Of a DNA stretch of 64,000 nt, positions 1-12,530 are shown one piece after another. The position numbers and the translations under genes were made by a program. Positions within the stretch are counted from its first letter, which is position 1, and each line of letters begins with the position of its first letter. The notes beneath the pieces were generated by a model. The model saw nothing but the letters and a program-made list of their open reading frames with translations. It did no database searches and was not told the origin of the DNA. The stretch comes from Branchiostoma floridae (lineage: Eukaryota > Chordata > Leptocardii > Amphioxiformes > Branchiostomatidae): the NCBI RefSeq assembly GCF_000003815.2, contig NC_049990.1, positions 13,146,255 through 13,210,254 of the forward strand, in the 5' to 3' direction.

Positions 1-380
1 GTACTGGTATGGTAAATGTGACACTAGTGCGGTAGACTGGCATCACCAACAAAGTTGGTAACCACACTCATGGCTTCCGTGTTGGTGTCACTTTTACAAC
101 TCTCCAATAAGTTTGTTTTCTACAACTACATCCTGGGTACCTCGCAAGTGTCACTTCTACTAGTACAATTACCAGGCTACAACACAACATGTTTGCTCAT
201 TTTGGTACTTTCTCGCCATGTTGGCCATCCCTGCAGAAGAGAAAAAATTCTTGTTTCTTTTTTTCTACAATCAGGCGAAAATTAATGCGCGCGCTGATGT
301 CATCCATAAGATTTACTTGCTGTGGCCTAATGGTGATAGATGGATGGATGTATGCTTATAAAAAATACAAGTGATTGCAT
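1..380 (+). repeat. Dispersed repeat R1, copy 1
   Basis: Shares two blocks with other sites in the window. One is a head with GGTAGACTGG and GTGTCACTTT. The other is a core around 268-345 (ATCAGGCGAAAATTAATGCG, then GATGTCATCCAT and TTACTTGCTGTGGCCTAATG). Related copies lie at 5500-5870 (minus), 5860-6080, 38310-38600 and around 53010-53500. No coding capacity seen. Confidence 0.6.
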
Positions 381-1160
381 GACATAACGAACACTCAAAT
401 GTGTACAGATGAAAGTATATTCCACCTTTCTTAGCTGTGAATTAATCATGCTATCTTGTCCAATTAGGTCATCAATAGCAGGTTTATAATCCTAGCTTAT
501 GTTTAATCATTTATGGTATAGATTGTCGATTTGATTGCCTTTCAATCTTACCGCAACATAAATGATTGACAACGCTTACCGCACATCAGGAAGATCGTAC
601 GGTCATTAAGCTGGGAAGAACAAAGAGCATGCATGACGACTCATATGGCGCAATCAATGGCGCGGACAAATAAATCATTCTCATTCTCAAATGGGAGGTT
701 GGGGACTCACCGCAATCTGCAAAATCCACCTGTAACAACTGATCAGTTTGGAAATGACATACCTCAGTACGCGTTTAACTCTTCAAACTTCCCATTCAAC
801 TACGTATACGGTCCTTTCTGAAACGATGTTAGTCTTCCTATTCAAGTTTTTTTTTTCATATTTGCTTTTTGAAACACAAGAACAATGTGGCACTACACTT
901 TCTAAGGTTGCCATATGCTAACACTAACAAGCTGAGAGAAGGTGAATGCAGCCCAATGGCCTTCATAAGGATTTGCGACGTCCAGATTATTGTATCATCA
1001 GTCGAACTGGAGGCGTATATTAATATGCAAAATTATGGTTATTATACAAAAAATTGCCGCCCTGCTGAGTTAGTCTCATGACAGGCACGTGGCTGCCTAT
1101 CCAGGACTGGTGATCGGGAACTCACTTCGACCTGGAGACAAAAGATAAGAAACTTTAGTA
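381..1160. other. Non-coding, nothing recognised
   Basis: Only short open frames with no family resemblance. A short tRNA- or SINE-like structure was looked for and not found. Confidence 0.5.
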
Positions 1161-1179
1161 AACTTGCAACATATTCGAA

Positions 1180-1710
1180 AACTAAGACAACCTCCTCTCT
1201 AGAAAACTGTCTTTTATCAATTCAAAACAGATCACTCACTAATAGCATAACAAAACTAAGGATTGGAGCACATTGTTTAGAAATTGAAAAGGTCCGTCAC
1301 AAAAATATACCAGCCTTTTCAGCCTTTTAAACGTGTCCCATCTGCAGTTCTGAAGATGAATATCATTTCTTGATGATATGCCTTTGTCATAATGAAGAAA
1401 GGAAAAAGGTGTTGACCATATGTAACAACAGAACAACATTGCCTAAAACAAGTACAGAAATATTCAATATACTTCTATCATGTCCCGAATCCATATCTGT
1501 CCACCTAGGTCAATATATATATATAATATGATACTATGAAAAAGAGAAGAAGTGCAATGTGAAATACACTATGCCACCATGTTTTCTATTATGTTAGATT
1601 AGTATGCCGATGTAGATAGTTTGTGGTTGCTAGTAACACATCTTATTTGTCATACATTGTACCTGATGTAATCGCTGTGCAATAAACTTGACTTCCTAAC
1701 TTGACTTCCT
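1180..1710 (+). pseudogene. LINE (non-LTR retrotransposon) 3' end, decayed
   Basis: The plus strand encodes the C-terminal zinc-knuckle-like end of a LINE reverse-transcriptase ORF: CPICSSEDEYHFLMIC followed by HNEERKK at about 1339-1410, then LLSCPESISVHLGQY and a stop near 1530. An in-frame stop just upstream (about 1329) shows decay. The 3' UTR ends GTGCAATAAACTTGACTTCC near 1700. The same protein end appears at 50940-51380 and 25140-25900 on the minus strand. Confidence 0.72.
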
Positions 1711-2300
1711 TGAACACCCGTATCATTCTTATGGTTTTGCGCCGTTAGGTGATCTCAAAAGGCTGTGGAGGCAGTGTTTCCCTGTGTCTAGGTCACGGTA
1801 TTAAGAGACAAGGCGCAAACTTCTCCTTCCAACAAAGTTGCCTACTCTTACATTAAGTGTATTTTGCACAAGCACAAGATCAGAAGCATACCAGGATTAG
1901 AACTTAGTCTACAATCAATGCGTATAGGTACTTTAACTAAGGGACCTTTTTTTGACAAAACGATCATATGTATAACGGAAGATTTAACCTGAAACCTTGC
2001 GCGCACGTTGATACAGCATCAATGAAGTACAATCTGACTGTACTAACGGACAGTAAGAATGATAACACAAGAGTTTTTCTGTTGATCCTGGGCTTAACAT
2101 ATTTTTCTTTTGAAAAGTATTAGTGTGATTAGTATTTAATTATTCACTCCGTTTGTTGCATCTGCACACGTATTAACCCCCAGGCGTAGGTAGCGGATTT
2201 CATACATCACACGAGATCTGCTCGGCGTTTATATATGCCTTACGCAAATATCCATCACTTTTAATAAAACAGGAGACTAACGTGCCATATACTCGTAGGC
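1711..2300. other. Non-coding, nothing recognised
   Basis: AT-rich, no open frame or repeat relationship noticed. Confidence 0.45.
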
Positions 2301-2304
2301 GATT

Positions 2305-2545
2305 CTGCATAGTTTTATTGCACAACAATTGTAAGGGGTACAAAGTATGGCATCTACATAACTACAGTTCTATAACTTAACGCTTATCTAACTAATACAG
2401 AAGTTGTAGTATGGGATAAATCTCTTACAGTTATTGGAGGCTTTTACAATCATTGGAGGAATTTCTAATGTCTAAACCTTCTTTGATATATTTTCCTATA
2501 CCTGTTATATTTCCATATATCATGCAAATTAGTACAGTTATAAGA
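2305..2545 (-). pseudogene. LINE 3' tail, truncated
   Basis: Reverse strand begins (3' end) with a tail like TTGTTGTGCAATAAAAC and includes a degenerate peptide IGKYIKEGLDIRNS, matching MGKYIKDCSAIRKN of the LINE copy at 25140-25900. Only the last few hundred bases survive, the usual 5' truncation of LINE copies. Confidence 0.55.
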
Positions 2546-2750
2546 AAGGAAAATTTTACGTGACAACTTTAATGACTGAATGAATGGAAACCTTTTTTTT
2601 TGTACATTTTTGAGCTACATAAAGTCACAACAAAGACAAAATATACATTTCAAATTTAGATTTTAAATTCTTTTTCGGCTCCTTTTGGAAAATGTAGCAT
2701 TGTATGAGTTAAGCTATATTTGGTTTGTCTAATTGCATGAGAACTACAAA

Positions 2751-2775
2751 CTATCTATCTATCTATCTATCTATA
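2751..2775. repeat. (CTAT)n microsatellite
   Basis: About six tandem CTAT units, followed by the reverse-complementary AGATAGAT at 2776-2785, so the pair could fold back. Confidence 0.85.
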
Positions 2776-3029
2776 AGATAGATACCGATAACACCGACAA
2801 CTTTATTCAAGAATATAAATTCCAGAAAATTTTGAGCAAAAGAACTTCGTTCGGTTGTGCCTGTGATTTCGTGAGTAGCAACGGCGGGCGCAAAGTGTGT
2901 TCTATTTAATCGATGGAAGTCGGAAAATAATCATCCGGTCCGGAACACCTGTATCAAACGTTATCGCGGCCCAGGCATGACATAAACATAAAATACAACA
3001 CGGTGCATTCCGTATCACCCGAGGTGCAA

Positions 3030-3212
3030 GTGCGCAACGTATGTTCGAAATATTCGATGGAAGCTTGTGTGATAAAACTTGGAAGCTTGTGTGGTACGGC
3101 TTTTTATCACACGGTCCAAAACACATATATGGAACGCTTTCACGGCCAAGGTATGACATAATTAGTTTTATCACAGGCATTCATGGAATATTTCGAACAT
3201 ATAATGCGCACG
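3030..3212. mobile_element. Short inverted-repeat (MITE-like) element
   Basis: Left arm GTGCGCAACGTATGTTCGAA and right arm (reverse complement) GTGCGCATTATATGTTCGAA; both continue AATATTC, arms of about 28 bp with a few mismatches. The interior repeats GGAAGCTTGTGTG. No coding capacity. Confidence 0.5.
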
Positions 3213-3369
3213 CCAGTGCTGCGCGGTCGAAAACCTAAATTTTGATGTTGGCACATGACTGATGGAACAATGTTTATTCGAGGGCACCAAATTTTGTCAA
3301 CTTCTGGCGCATTTCACATTGAACCATGTGTTTTCCCTGGTGGATATGACAGAAATAAAAGACAACACT

Positions 3370-3451
3370 GTATATATATATATAGATAGATAGATAGATA
3401 GATATAGATAGATATAGATAGATATAGATAGATATAGATAGATATAGATAT
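3370..3451. repeat. (TATAGA/TAGA)n microsatellite
   Basis: TA repeats pass into GATA units, then hexamer-like ATAGAT units, for about 80 bp. Confidence 0.9.
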
Positions 3452-3800
3452 AACCCGTTTAATTGCACACCCTATTTACCTGCGTATTTCGTGTATTTAT
3501 CCGGCGTGTGCAATAATGCGACGTTACCCTGTTGGACTGTATACTGTATTTGTGTTCTACCCCTTTGCCTGGCTGTATGTATGAAGATTGTTTTCCACCA
3601 TTGATGTTTCTAGGGCATTGCTGTTAACAACAAAAGCGATCTCTTGTGACGAATGACCTATTATAAATGTTTCTCATTGATTATACAAATGAGGTCCTCA
3701 TTTGCATTCAATTTATCAGTTGATCATCTCTTCTTTTCTCATTAAGTATGCAAATGAGACAATAATCGTTCAACTAATAACGTACACGTTTCTGTCAAAT
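3445..3800 (+). repeat. Dispersed repeat R2, copy 1
   Basis: Reverse complement of the stretch around 61120-61400: shared landmarks are CTGGCTGTATGTATGAAGAT, GGGCATTGCTGTTAACAA (with changes), GCGATCTCTTGTGACGA and TCAGTTGATCATCTC. It looks like one part of a longer element interrupted by the piggyBac-like fragment at 3930-4168 and continuing at 4190. Confidence 0.6.
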
Positions 3801-3929
3801 GTCGCTAGAATGGAATTTTTTTTGTCATTTAACACTATTATAACAGTTTCACCCTGTAGTTTGGCTATCCGACATCTTCGATCATCAACCTTAAATGTCT
3901 AGTTTAGCAATAAAATCTTAAAATCACAT

Positions 3930-4168
3930 TGTTTAAACCAAAATTAGTGATTTTTGTAAAATATGCCTTTCAGGAACACGTGGCCATGGCAACACAAAAA
4001 AGTTATAAGCTTACTCTAACCTTGTAACCAACAATATTCTAGGAAAAGTCACTAAGTTTCGTTGTTCTAGCACAAGCCGTTTGAGAGCTATACGACGTCA
4101 GAGTTGGTGATGACACTTTTAGCCCCCCCCCTCCCCCCAACACAAACACACTGTCTGGATAGGGTTAA
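3930..4168 (+). mobile_element. piggyBac-like MITE, right-end fragment
   Basis: Matches the right part of the complete element at 36311-37218: ATTAGTGATTTTTG, then GCCATGGCAACACA, a C-rich stretch and the end GTCTGGATAGGGTTAA. The terminal TTAA is kept. The left half is missing. Confidence 0.6.
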
Positions 4169-4189
4169 GAATGCGAATCAAATCCAAAT

Positions 4190-4546
4190 TTGCATAATGT
4201 ACACTCCAATATGTACATCTTTGCCAAAGATAACTACAGACTAAATATCCTGGAAATGCGTCGTTCCTATGCTATGTTCCGTTAATCTGCTTAGAAGATT
4301 TTGACAAAAACGCCCAAACACACATCACTTCATTGTTTGAAAGAATCAAGACCATGGCATTTCCAGGGTTTTAAAAGTGGAAGTTCTGCTGCAGTACCAA
4401 GGTCACATTTATAGGGGCCCCAACATCGACATTGACCTTTGTCTTCCCAACGCCAATCCACAATAGCAAATACCATGATCGTAATCTTTCAACAGGTTCT
4501 TGATTTAAGCTGACTAAAAATCCGGAACACACACACAAGCACGCAT

Positions 4547-4614
<68 letters not shown>

Positions 4615-4617
4615 GCA

Positions 4618-4649
<32 letters not shown>

Positions 4650-4655
4650 TACACA
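4190..4655 (+). repeat. Dispersed repeat R2, 3' part with CA tract
   Basis: Shares with 10215-10680 and 53037-53338 the order: ATGTACATCTTTGCCAAAGA, CGTCGTTCCTATG, CAAGACCATGGCAT, CTGCTGCAGTACCAAGGTCA, GGGGCCC, then a CA tract. Here the tract (about 4541-4650) alternates GCAC and CA blocks. Short His/Thr/Ala or Cys/Val repeats encoded by the tract are artefacts. Confidence 0.65.
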
Positions 4656-5490
4656 CGCTTTCTTTGTTACAAGTTGAAATCTATCCGAGCGAACAGCCTC
4701 CTCTGTAGTAATGTATTCCAGGACTAAGATAAGAGCCGGAAGAACCTCGAGGTCCTGACCGTGCCTCTTCCTGTATTATCATAAAACTCATCAGAAACTG
4801 ATGCGTTCAGATCAGTAACAAGCAATAAAAATGAAAGATGGGTTCTTAATTGGAAATGGCAAATCTCTACAGATTAACGCTTAACTTTGCACAAGATAAT
4901 TTAAGAGACAACTCCTAGAATTGTCGTGACTATAGAAAGCTCGAGCTCAAGTTCAGTCTTATCTCATCCTCATCGTGATAAAGAGCATGGTGTTTTCTCT
5001 CCAGTGTCACTGAAGAAATACACGGGATAGCTGTCTGAACATCATATCCAGTTGCTCGAGTAACTGCTTTTTAGCGCGTCTTATTACCGGAATTTTTAAC
5101 ATTTATCGACGTATCCAAGAGAGTCATTAGATTCAAAAACGTTTAATTTATTGTTCATGTTTGTGAAGTTTGGGTTTATAAGAACGTTTGATATGTGGGT
5201 GTTCTTATCAATATTTTATATCATTCAATACCTTAAGTTAAGATCAGTAATCCAAGTGTTTATGGGACCTTACTAATGAGATGTTTGAACCGATGTGTGT
5301 TACAATAGATGACACCCGAAATCAGCACGTTCTGCTATGTAGTCTCTAGCTTGTTGGAAATGCTTGTCAATACAGCTGGTAGAACCCTGGTTGTTTCACC
5401 TGTAAGTGATAGGAATGGCAATATTTTGTAATCTTTGTAATTTTTGAGTATATTCTACACTACACACCATATTTGCCAATACACAATCAT
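4656..5490. other. Non-coding, nothing recognised
   Basis: No gene or structured repeat seen. Confidence 0.45.
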
Positions 5491-5499
5491 GTAAACTTC

Positions 5500-6080
5500 A
5501 TGCAGTTTGACGCCATTACACCGCCTGATGCACACATAAGGCCACAGCAAGTAAATTTTATGGATGGCATCCGCGCGCTCATTAATTTTCGCCTGATTTC
5601 AGAAAAAAAACAAGGTTTTTTTTTTCTTCTTCAGGGAGGGCCGGATAGAAGACAATGGGTAAAGGTTGTGTTGTAACCTAATCATTGAATGTAGAATTGA
5701 CACTAGAGACTATGTAACGTTAGCATTGACTGTAGTTGCAGAAGTGAAACTTGATAGATAGTTGTAAGAGTGGCAGAACTATGGAAGCTATGAGTGTAGT
5801 TGCCAACATGGTTAATGATACCAGTCTACCACACTAGTGTCACTTTAACTACACTGGTTCACTTCTTAAATACAGGAATGGATGCCTTGTTGGCTTTGAT
5901 GCAATATTTTGTCACTTCAAGTCTTGTTACAACGTGTATTTTGAAAATTTGCCATCTTGTTTTTTTTTTACCCATCATGTTTTTTTTTGGCCCTATCTCA
6001 TAATTTTTCCAGTCTGCAGAGGATGTCATCCATGAAATTTACTTGCTGTGGCCTAATGAAAATGACACATGTGGTATTCA
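5500..6080. repeat. Two R1 repeat copies in opposite orientation
   Basis: 5500-5860 is R1 on the minus strand (reverse complement of the core: TCATTAATTTTCGCCTGATT at 5579-5598). 5776-5850 keeps the head block CCAGTCTACCACACTAGTGT. 5860-6080 carries the plus-strand core again (GATGTCATCCATGAAATTTA). The pair forms a rough inverted repeat. Confidence 0.55.
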
Positions 6081-8920
6081 CATCAAAACGGTACTCATAC
6101 AAAGTCATTAAGCCGACCTTGAAACGGCACACATTGCACAATTTAGAGTTATTATCATCAAAGTTATTATCAAAACATACTTGTTAAGTCAACAAAGGTG
6201 GCACACTAAGGGCTTCGCAACTTTGAAGTCAATCGGCCGAGTAATGAAGGACTGGAGCATGATTGAATCCGTTAGAAGAAGACGCATGAACCCAATATAT
6301 TTTTCCCTGCACCAACCCACCATTTTGAGTCCACGGCTTCCATTGAGAACGCCATGACAAATACCGTCCGGTCTACCCTGAAACAAGACGAGAAGTAGGC
6401 AGTGCACGTTTCTTCTGTCGGGGAAATTCTTGCTATGCAACTTCAAATAGATCGGGCTCTCTGTTCGGCCACGTACTTTTATTGAACTAATCGTTCATCT
6501 TTGCCCAGTGCACAATGTCCTTGTAAAGGGTGTGACCTTTTCTGCTGGAAAATTGAACGTTGGGACCTTCCACTCCTTTAACGCCACCAACAGAGCGCAA
6601 CCCGAGAAGTATCCATTTATCTTTGCCAGATATCTTACATTCAAGTTTTCTTTCTTTCCTACTTATAGACTACATTAGCTGGTAAGCTTGGATTGTTTAA
6701 GTATGAACTTTATATTCATATTATCATATTCACATCTAAAATTGGCAATGTTAAGCGAGGGTTGTACTGAGCTGTGTTTATTGATATCGCCCTAACAGTT
6801 ATTAGGCGTCTGTGTTTCCCTTAACGATACAGGTGCCATAAGGAACGAATGTACCCGCACAATAGAACCCCCCCCCTGTCACATAGCTGAAACTAGGCAC
6901 ATAGCATTTCATACTTAACCACATTCCTACGTTGTTCATCTTTGTCAAAACAAAACAAGATAATGATTTAAAGGAAAAGAGATCATTAGTTTTCAACCCC
7001 GATCTCTTGTGAACACGCCTTATTTCCCTGTGCTGCTTCTAAGTCGAAATACAAATATTAACTTTTTTCCCTTCTGTATTCAATATCAGTCGAGGAAATC
7101 CCAGAGTCGTCTTGTCTGTTACGTGCTCAATTGGTGAGAGCTCCTGACTGATGTAAGTGTATCATTCCGGCTTGTTTTCCGTGGCCAGACTTGTACTTTT
7201 ATGGGCTTCATATTCCCCTCACGAGTACTTGCCGGTCAAACCATTACTTTACACGATCGATCGGAGGAAGAATACCCTTTACTAAAAGGACGCCGTATAA
7301 AGGCTTCCAAGTGTGGCTGGGCCAGGCGAGACCGTTATTCTTTTACTTCGGAGTCTCCTGGACGCTTGTTATATTCTTTCCTGATGAAAAAAATGATAGG
7401 AATAATAAAGATGGCAGGTTATAAAAACATGTAAGATATTTTACTTCAGTTTATTAGTATACATGAATGGCTTTTCTTTTGGCATCAGATATGTTGCGGT
7501 TATTTGTATCGTTACTCTAAGCGTAGACAGATCATAGAAAGCATGGGTCAGTCAGAAACCCTGCGGTGTGGTAGACCAGAAGTACGGCCTTGCTGGAAGC
7601 CACTTTCTCCCTCTTCCCTAAACATCGCCAGCTCCGCTTAGGCAAAACCACTGGGCCGTAATTTCTCGGTAGGACCTAAATTGATTCCTTCCTGCGCGGG
7701 ATGTGCATCCCAAAACACGAGATATCGACTGGCTTCATAGAACGTGATCAGAAAGCAAATCGGCAAATGTTATGTACCATAAAGTGACTGACGATAGCAT
7801 GGTATCATTGAATTTCAAACGGGGATCACTTACTCATAGGAGGGGTCTTTAGTATTGCATGGCAATTACAAAATGGAAAGTTCATCTACTAAACGTTTCT
7901 TGAGTTATCTAGCGGCCAAATATTTTAGAGGGGAGGCGTCGGGATCTCTTTAACTTAAATTCACCTGAGCAAGACTGTCAACATTTACTGAATACACACA
8001 ATACATTCATTGTCAAGATATTTTGGGGTGGTTATAGAATATGAGACTAAAAGAAGCCTTTTTTGTTGCAAAATAACAAGCGCATCCTCTGTTATGGCTT
8101 CCCCGGACTGTATTTTGATTGTGGGATTATCTTTTTTACATTCAGAAACATCTTAACTCCTTAAGTAACATCTGTATATTTTCTCTTACCTAACTTCAGA
8201 CATGTTTATGAAGGTTGCATGCTCAGATAAGCGCTGGACAAAGGTTTGAGAATGAGAGATCTTATTTACGTTCTAAATAAACCGATAAATAGTTACCGCT
8301 CAGCTGTTTTTATTTCTTCAGACACCATGGTCTCTCACACTGGCGTATGGTAATTACATTCACTAAGTAGCCCCGGTGCCTGGGAATAGGAAGAAATATT
8401 GCTTTATCGGTTTTTGAGAAAATTTTATTGTATTTATCCCCACGTTATCTTCCCAGTTCGTGATGGGAACGGCGTAAATGTAATCACCACGTTTCTTAGT
8501 CCTGAATAATTTGATCACCCCTCAAATCGAACGCTAATGGTTTATCCTGCTGAACGTTCTATTAAATTGTCGTCGCCTGTATTGTACCCAGATATGGATG
8601 GTTATCACGGGGTGATAGAATATGAAATAATGATTTCCATTATTGATGCTCACAGTGGAAACTTCCAACATGGCTGCAGTTCGGTGATGATTTTCTTTTG
8701 AAAAATTGTAACAAATCTGTCGGCATTTACGGGTTGGTTTGATTTGATTTCCTTTCTCAAATAGGGCCATTATGATGTTTGGATGTTTCAAAGTAGTATT
8801 ACTTAACCTTTGACTTTGTCTGCTTATCAACATATCTGCAAGCTGTTTTCAGCGGGTTGTCTTCATTGTTATATAATGTTATATAATTGTTATGTGTGTG
8901 TATATATGACTTTTCGAAGA
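6081..8920. other. Long non-coding stretch without recognised repeats
   Basis: No open frame over about 100 codons, no TIRs, no SINE or LINE similarity noticed. Possible regulatory DNA, but nothing specific to support that. Confidence 0.4.
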
Positions 8921-9630
8921 TAGAGTCCATTCCAAGACACCATGCGGATGTTTGTTGCCATTGTTTAGAATTGATTTGAAAGTTTTGTAATTATATGTCT
9001 AGGACATTTGATACTTCAGAAATATTTTTAACACTGTTTCAACTTTATAAATATTTCCCTGGTCCTGTAAAATTTTGAAAATATTCATGGTGTGGAATTG
9101 GATACTTCTAATGATTTCTAAATAATGATAACAGCATTCTACCATTATTTACCATTTTCTACCATTTTCTACCATTTTTTGTAAATGGTTCGGTGGGCTG
9201 GGAAGATAGCAATTCACACATCCTTGCAAAGCATGGTTGGGTGCCATGCAACAATGGCCCACCACAAAGGATCCACCAGTGCCCAGCAGTGAAATCTAAA
9301 AATATACAGATGCAACAATAGGGCTTACTTATATGGGGGCAATAAACTAATTTTACCATTTGGCCAGGTTTACCAATTTTTGTAAATATTTGTAAATGTG
9401 AAATTATCACAGAGAGGTTTCACAATTGTTCTAAATAAAGATATTTTTGTACAGTTACTTTCAAAATGTATCTAAAATATTCAAAGAAATTCAAATAAAT
9501 GAGTATTTTCTTAGTCAATTTTTTGAAAATAATTTAATTATTGTGGCTCAGATATTCTTTTAATCAAAATAATTCAGACTAATTATAAATATCGCCTAAA
9601 AACCCTCATGGTGTCTTGGAATGGACTCTA
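8921..9630. mobile_element. MITE with 24-bp perfect TIRs, TA target
   Basis: Left TIR TAGAGTCCATTCCAAGACAC plus CATG; the right end at 9607-9630 is its exact reverse complement. The outermost TA probably includes a TA target duplication, as for Tc1/mariner-type insertions. About 710 bp, AT-rich, no transposase. A diverged left end of the same family starts at 34001. Confidence 0.82.
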
Positions 9631-9824
9631 TGCAAGATTGACATATAACTTCCGGGAACTTACTTCTCAAATTTCCCCGCCACCAAAAAAAGCTATCCTC
9701 ATTAATGACAATCGCTGCCAGTATGATCTGCCGCTTTTTTCAATGGATTTCTGCAACTTTTTTTTATCTACAAAACGTTTTGTTGGTTTATGACACACTT
9801 TATAAATCCATACTTCCATATGAA

Positions 9825-9895
9825 TGAATGGATGGATGAATGAATGAGTGAGTGAGTGAGTGGTTATTTACTTACTTACTTACTAATTATTCTTT
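9825..9895. repeat. (TGAA)/(GAGT)/(TTAC) simple repeats
   Basis: Successive tetranucleotide blocks GAATGAATGG, GAGTGAGTGAGTG and TTACTTACTTAC. Confidence 0.8.
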
Positions 9896-10214
9896 ATTTC
9901 AGGTTATATAATGACATAATACAAAACTTAAGAAGAGCTCGTTGACCTCATACCTCCATGATATATTCTGATTATGCAGATGACTTGTGCATCTGCATAA
10001 TTTATGCCTGGTTACGTACACATTTAACTAACTTAGACAGGTCACAATATTGACAATTCAATCACTTACTACATGTACTTATATGAATAGTTATGACGCT
10101 TTCACATCAACCATGCAAATTTGTTATTATTATTTGCATAATTGTTATCTGCTAATCTTCCAACTGCCACAAGCGATGTATTTGAGTCCTACAATGGAAA
10201 ACACTGTAGAAAAG

Positions 10215-10588
10215 CCTATCCTCGAAACTTATGCAAATTAGGTCTAAATTTGCGTATTTTTCCTTTCAATATGTACATGTCTGCCAAAGATACATGCATG
10301 TTAATCAACATGGAAATCCGTCGTTCCTATGTTCCGTTATGCTCCTTGGAGGATTTTGACCAGAATATTAATGCCCGTGCAGCTCCGGAGCAATACATAC
10401 ATCACATTTTCCTTACATCACGAGCTATCTATCACCAAAACAATCAAGATCATAGCATGTTCAGGCCAAAAATCGAAGTTCTACTGCAGTATCAAAGTCG
10501 CACACCAGGGGGCCCAAAATTGACCCATATACCAAATATCAATACAATCCATCCAGAGGTTCTAGAGTTATGCTGACCACAAATATTT

Positions 10589-10630
<42 letters not shown>

Positions 10631-10680
10631 ACATACACACACCAAAAACTATACCTCAGAGGCGATAAGACATTAGGTAA
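10215..10680 (+). repeat. Dispersed repeat R2, copy with (CA)n tract
   Basis: Same landmark order as at 4190-4655: ATGTACATGTCTGCCAAAGA, CGTCGTTCCTATG, CAAGATCATAGCATG, CTACTGCAGTATC, GGGGGCCCAAAATTGAC, then (CA)n at 10591-10626 and CCAAAAACTATACCTC. A 144-codon open frame across it is fortuitous. Confidence 0.68.
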
Positions 10681-10689
10681 GTAACAACA

Positions 10690-11895
10690 GGTTATCCTTC
10701 AGAAACATGATGAAGCTGCCTCTGATATAAAGGTGCTCGGTGAAGTGCCATGATTTGATAAGGCAGCAGCAGAGGAAAATGAGCCAATTGACCCCCTCCC
10801 CAAACTAAGCCGACCCTCCGACATAATCACATGTGATCACATTATAGTAGCGGCTGTTCGTGATGAGATTACCAGCGGCGATCACTTTACTGCGACAAGT
10901 CACTTCCGGGATTGGGAGGAATGGATGACCCTGATAAACCGTTAGTCAGGAATAGTTAAACGTGATGACTATATACGAACAGCACAAACCTGACATTCGG
11001 TTCTGTACCCAACATATATGTTCTTCCCGTACCCGCATGCAGGCCGTCCAACATGTTACTGTTCCCGTCTCTCTTTTTTGCCACTTTCTTACCATTTAAA
11101 ATACATGTAGGCAACAGGCAATTGAACAAAGGTAGACTTAAAAGTCACTTAAAAGTCTACATTTGCTTAATTACCCAGGCACATGTATTACTATATAACG
11201 TTACTATAAGATATTTACATATTGTTGCAGGGCCAATTGCCATTGGCTTTTAAGACGAGGATTTGCTCCCTACAATTTTTTACAGGCCCTGGGGTGTTTC
11301 ATCTCTCCTGGAATTTTCTGTGCTATGGTTTCTTCCCTAGGACTTCTGCACGGGGTTTTCTTCCCTGTGGTGTAATTTTACACATTTTACAAATTGAACA
11401 AATTTACACAAACATTCCTATATGCAACAAAATTAGAAGATACAAATATAAGCACATCAAAGGTACACAAAAGTCTTACATAGACATACTGCCACCTTAG
11501 GACATTTCCAAAGTCACAAAAAAATCAAATCTCGCCATGATTACAAATTCAACATCTGGTTTACACATACATAAACATGAGAACATGTATCACAATACGC
11601 ACACAAAAAAAACTTCGTCATATGCCACGAAAACATTTTTACAACAAGTATCCATAGCAAAACAAACAAAGCACAAACCCCTTTGATGGCTTACAAAAGC
11701 TACAACAGTTTAACAAAAGAAAATGGAAAACAGAAGAATTATAGAACACGGTCAGCATATACGCATACAGGCACACAGATATATGCAGGCTTACACAAAG
11801 AGACATTACCTCAAAGAAAAAAACTCTTTCCTCTGCTACGTTGTAGGAATAGATAAATTATGTTTTAAGTATTCTCAGACCATACTGATTCCATA
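10690..11895. other. Non-coding, nothing recognised
   Basis: AT-rich, A-rich plus strand from about 11390 to 11850; only short unrelated frames. Confidence 0.4.
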
Positions 11896-11897
11896 CA

Positions 11898-12036
11898 TGA
11901 GACCGCGTGGCGCAGCGGCAGTGTGTCTGGCTCAGGACCGAGAGTTCGAATCCTGCCAAGACACCGATCCTGTGCCCTTGAGAAAGGCACTTTACACGGC
12001 TTTCATCACTTTACTCAGGTGGAAATAAGTACTCAG
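11898..12036 (+). mobile_element. tRNA-derived SINE, 3'-truncated
   Basis: tRNA-like head with an A box around GTGGCGCAGCGG and a B box at GAGTTCGAATCC (11942-11953), followed by the shared SINE body CTTGAGAAAGGCACTTTACAC and CTCAGGTGGAAATAAGTAC. The body is much shorter than in the copies at 19626 and 28247. Confidence 0.75.
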
Positions 12037-12305
12037 CTTCTGACTGTGTACTAATGATGCCATTAACATGAATGAAATATTCTGGAAAACCCCAAACTGA
12101 TGTGAGCATGCGAATGAAATTCGTTTCTCGAATACAGTTACCTTATGAAATTTAAGTTGACAGAAAAAAGTTGAACAAATGCCTAAACACATAAAGCGTA
12201 TAAGGAACAATAGAATCTTTATATCTCTGTATTATTTCATATCTTCTGTAACTTTAACTTAGGTGAGCATCTTACTGCTTCACATGTAAAATTCCTTGTA
12301 TAATT

Positions 12306-12530
12306 ACAAAATATTGGGATATGGATATTACTACTATCCATATTTGCAACAAAATATTGGGATATGGATATTACTACTATCCATATTTGCAACAAAATAT
12401 TGGGATATGGATATTACTACTATCCATATTTGCAACAAAATATTGGGATATGGATATTGCTACTATCCATATTTGTAACAAAATATTGGGGTATGGATAT
12501 TACTACTATCCATATCCCAATTTTGTTGCA
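12306..12530. repeat. Five tandem 43-bp hairpin units
   Basis: Unit starts at 12308, 12351, 12394, 12437 and 12480. Each unit holds ATATGGATA, a 7-nt loop TTACTAC and TATCCATAT. In the last unit the right arm runs on (TATCCATATCCCAATTTTGT) and pairs with the left arm including AAAATATTGGG, giving a stem of roughly 25 bp. There are no unique spacers. The three open frames through it are by-products. Confidence 0.92.

Noticed and set aside
4371-4727. Cys/Val-rich and His/Thr-rich small proteins
   Set aside because: Translations of the CA/GCAC microsatellite.
10142-10576. 144-codon plus-strand gene
   Set aside because: Overlaps an R2 repeat copy whose homologues at 4190 and 53037 do not keep the frame.
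12306-12530. CRISPR-like array
   Set aside because: Units are directly adjacent with no unique spacers, each is a hairpin, and the genome is eukaryotic.
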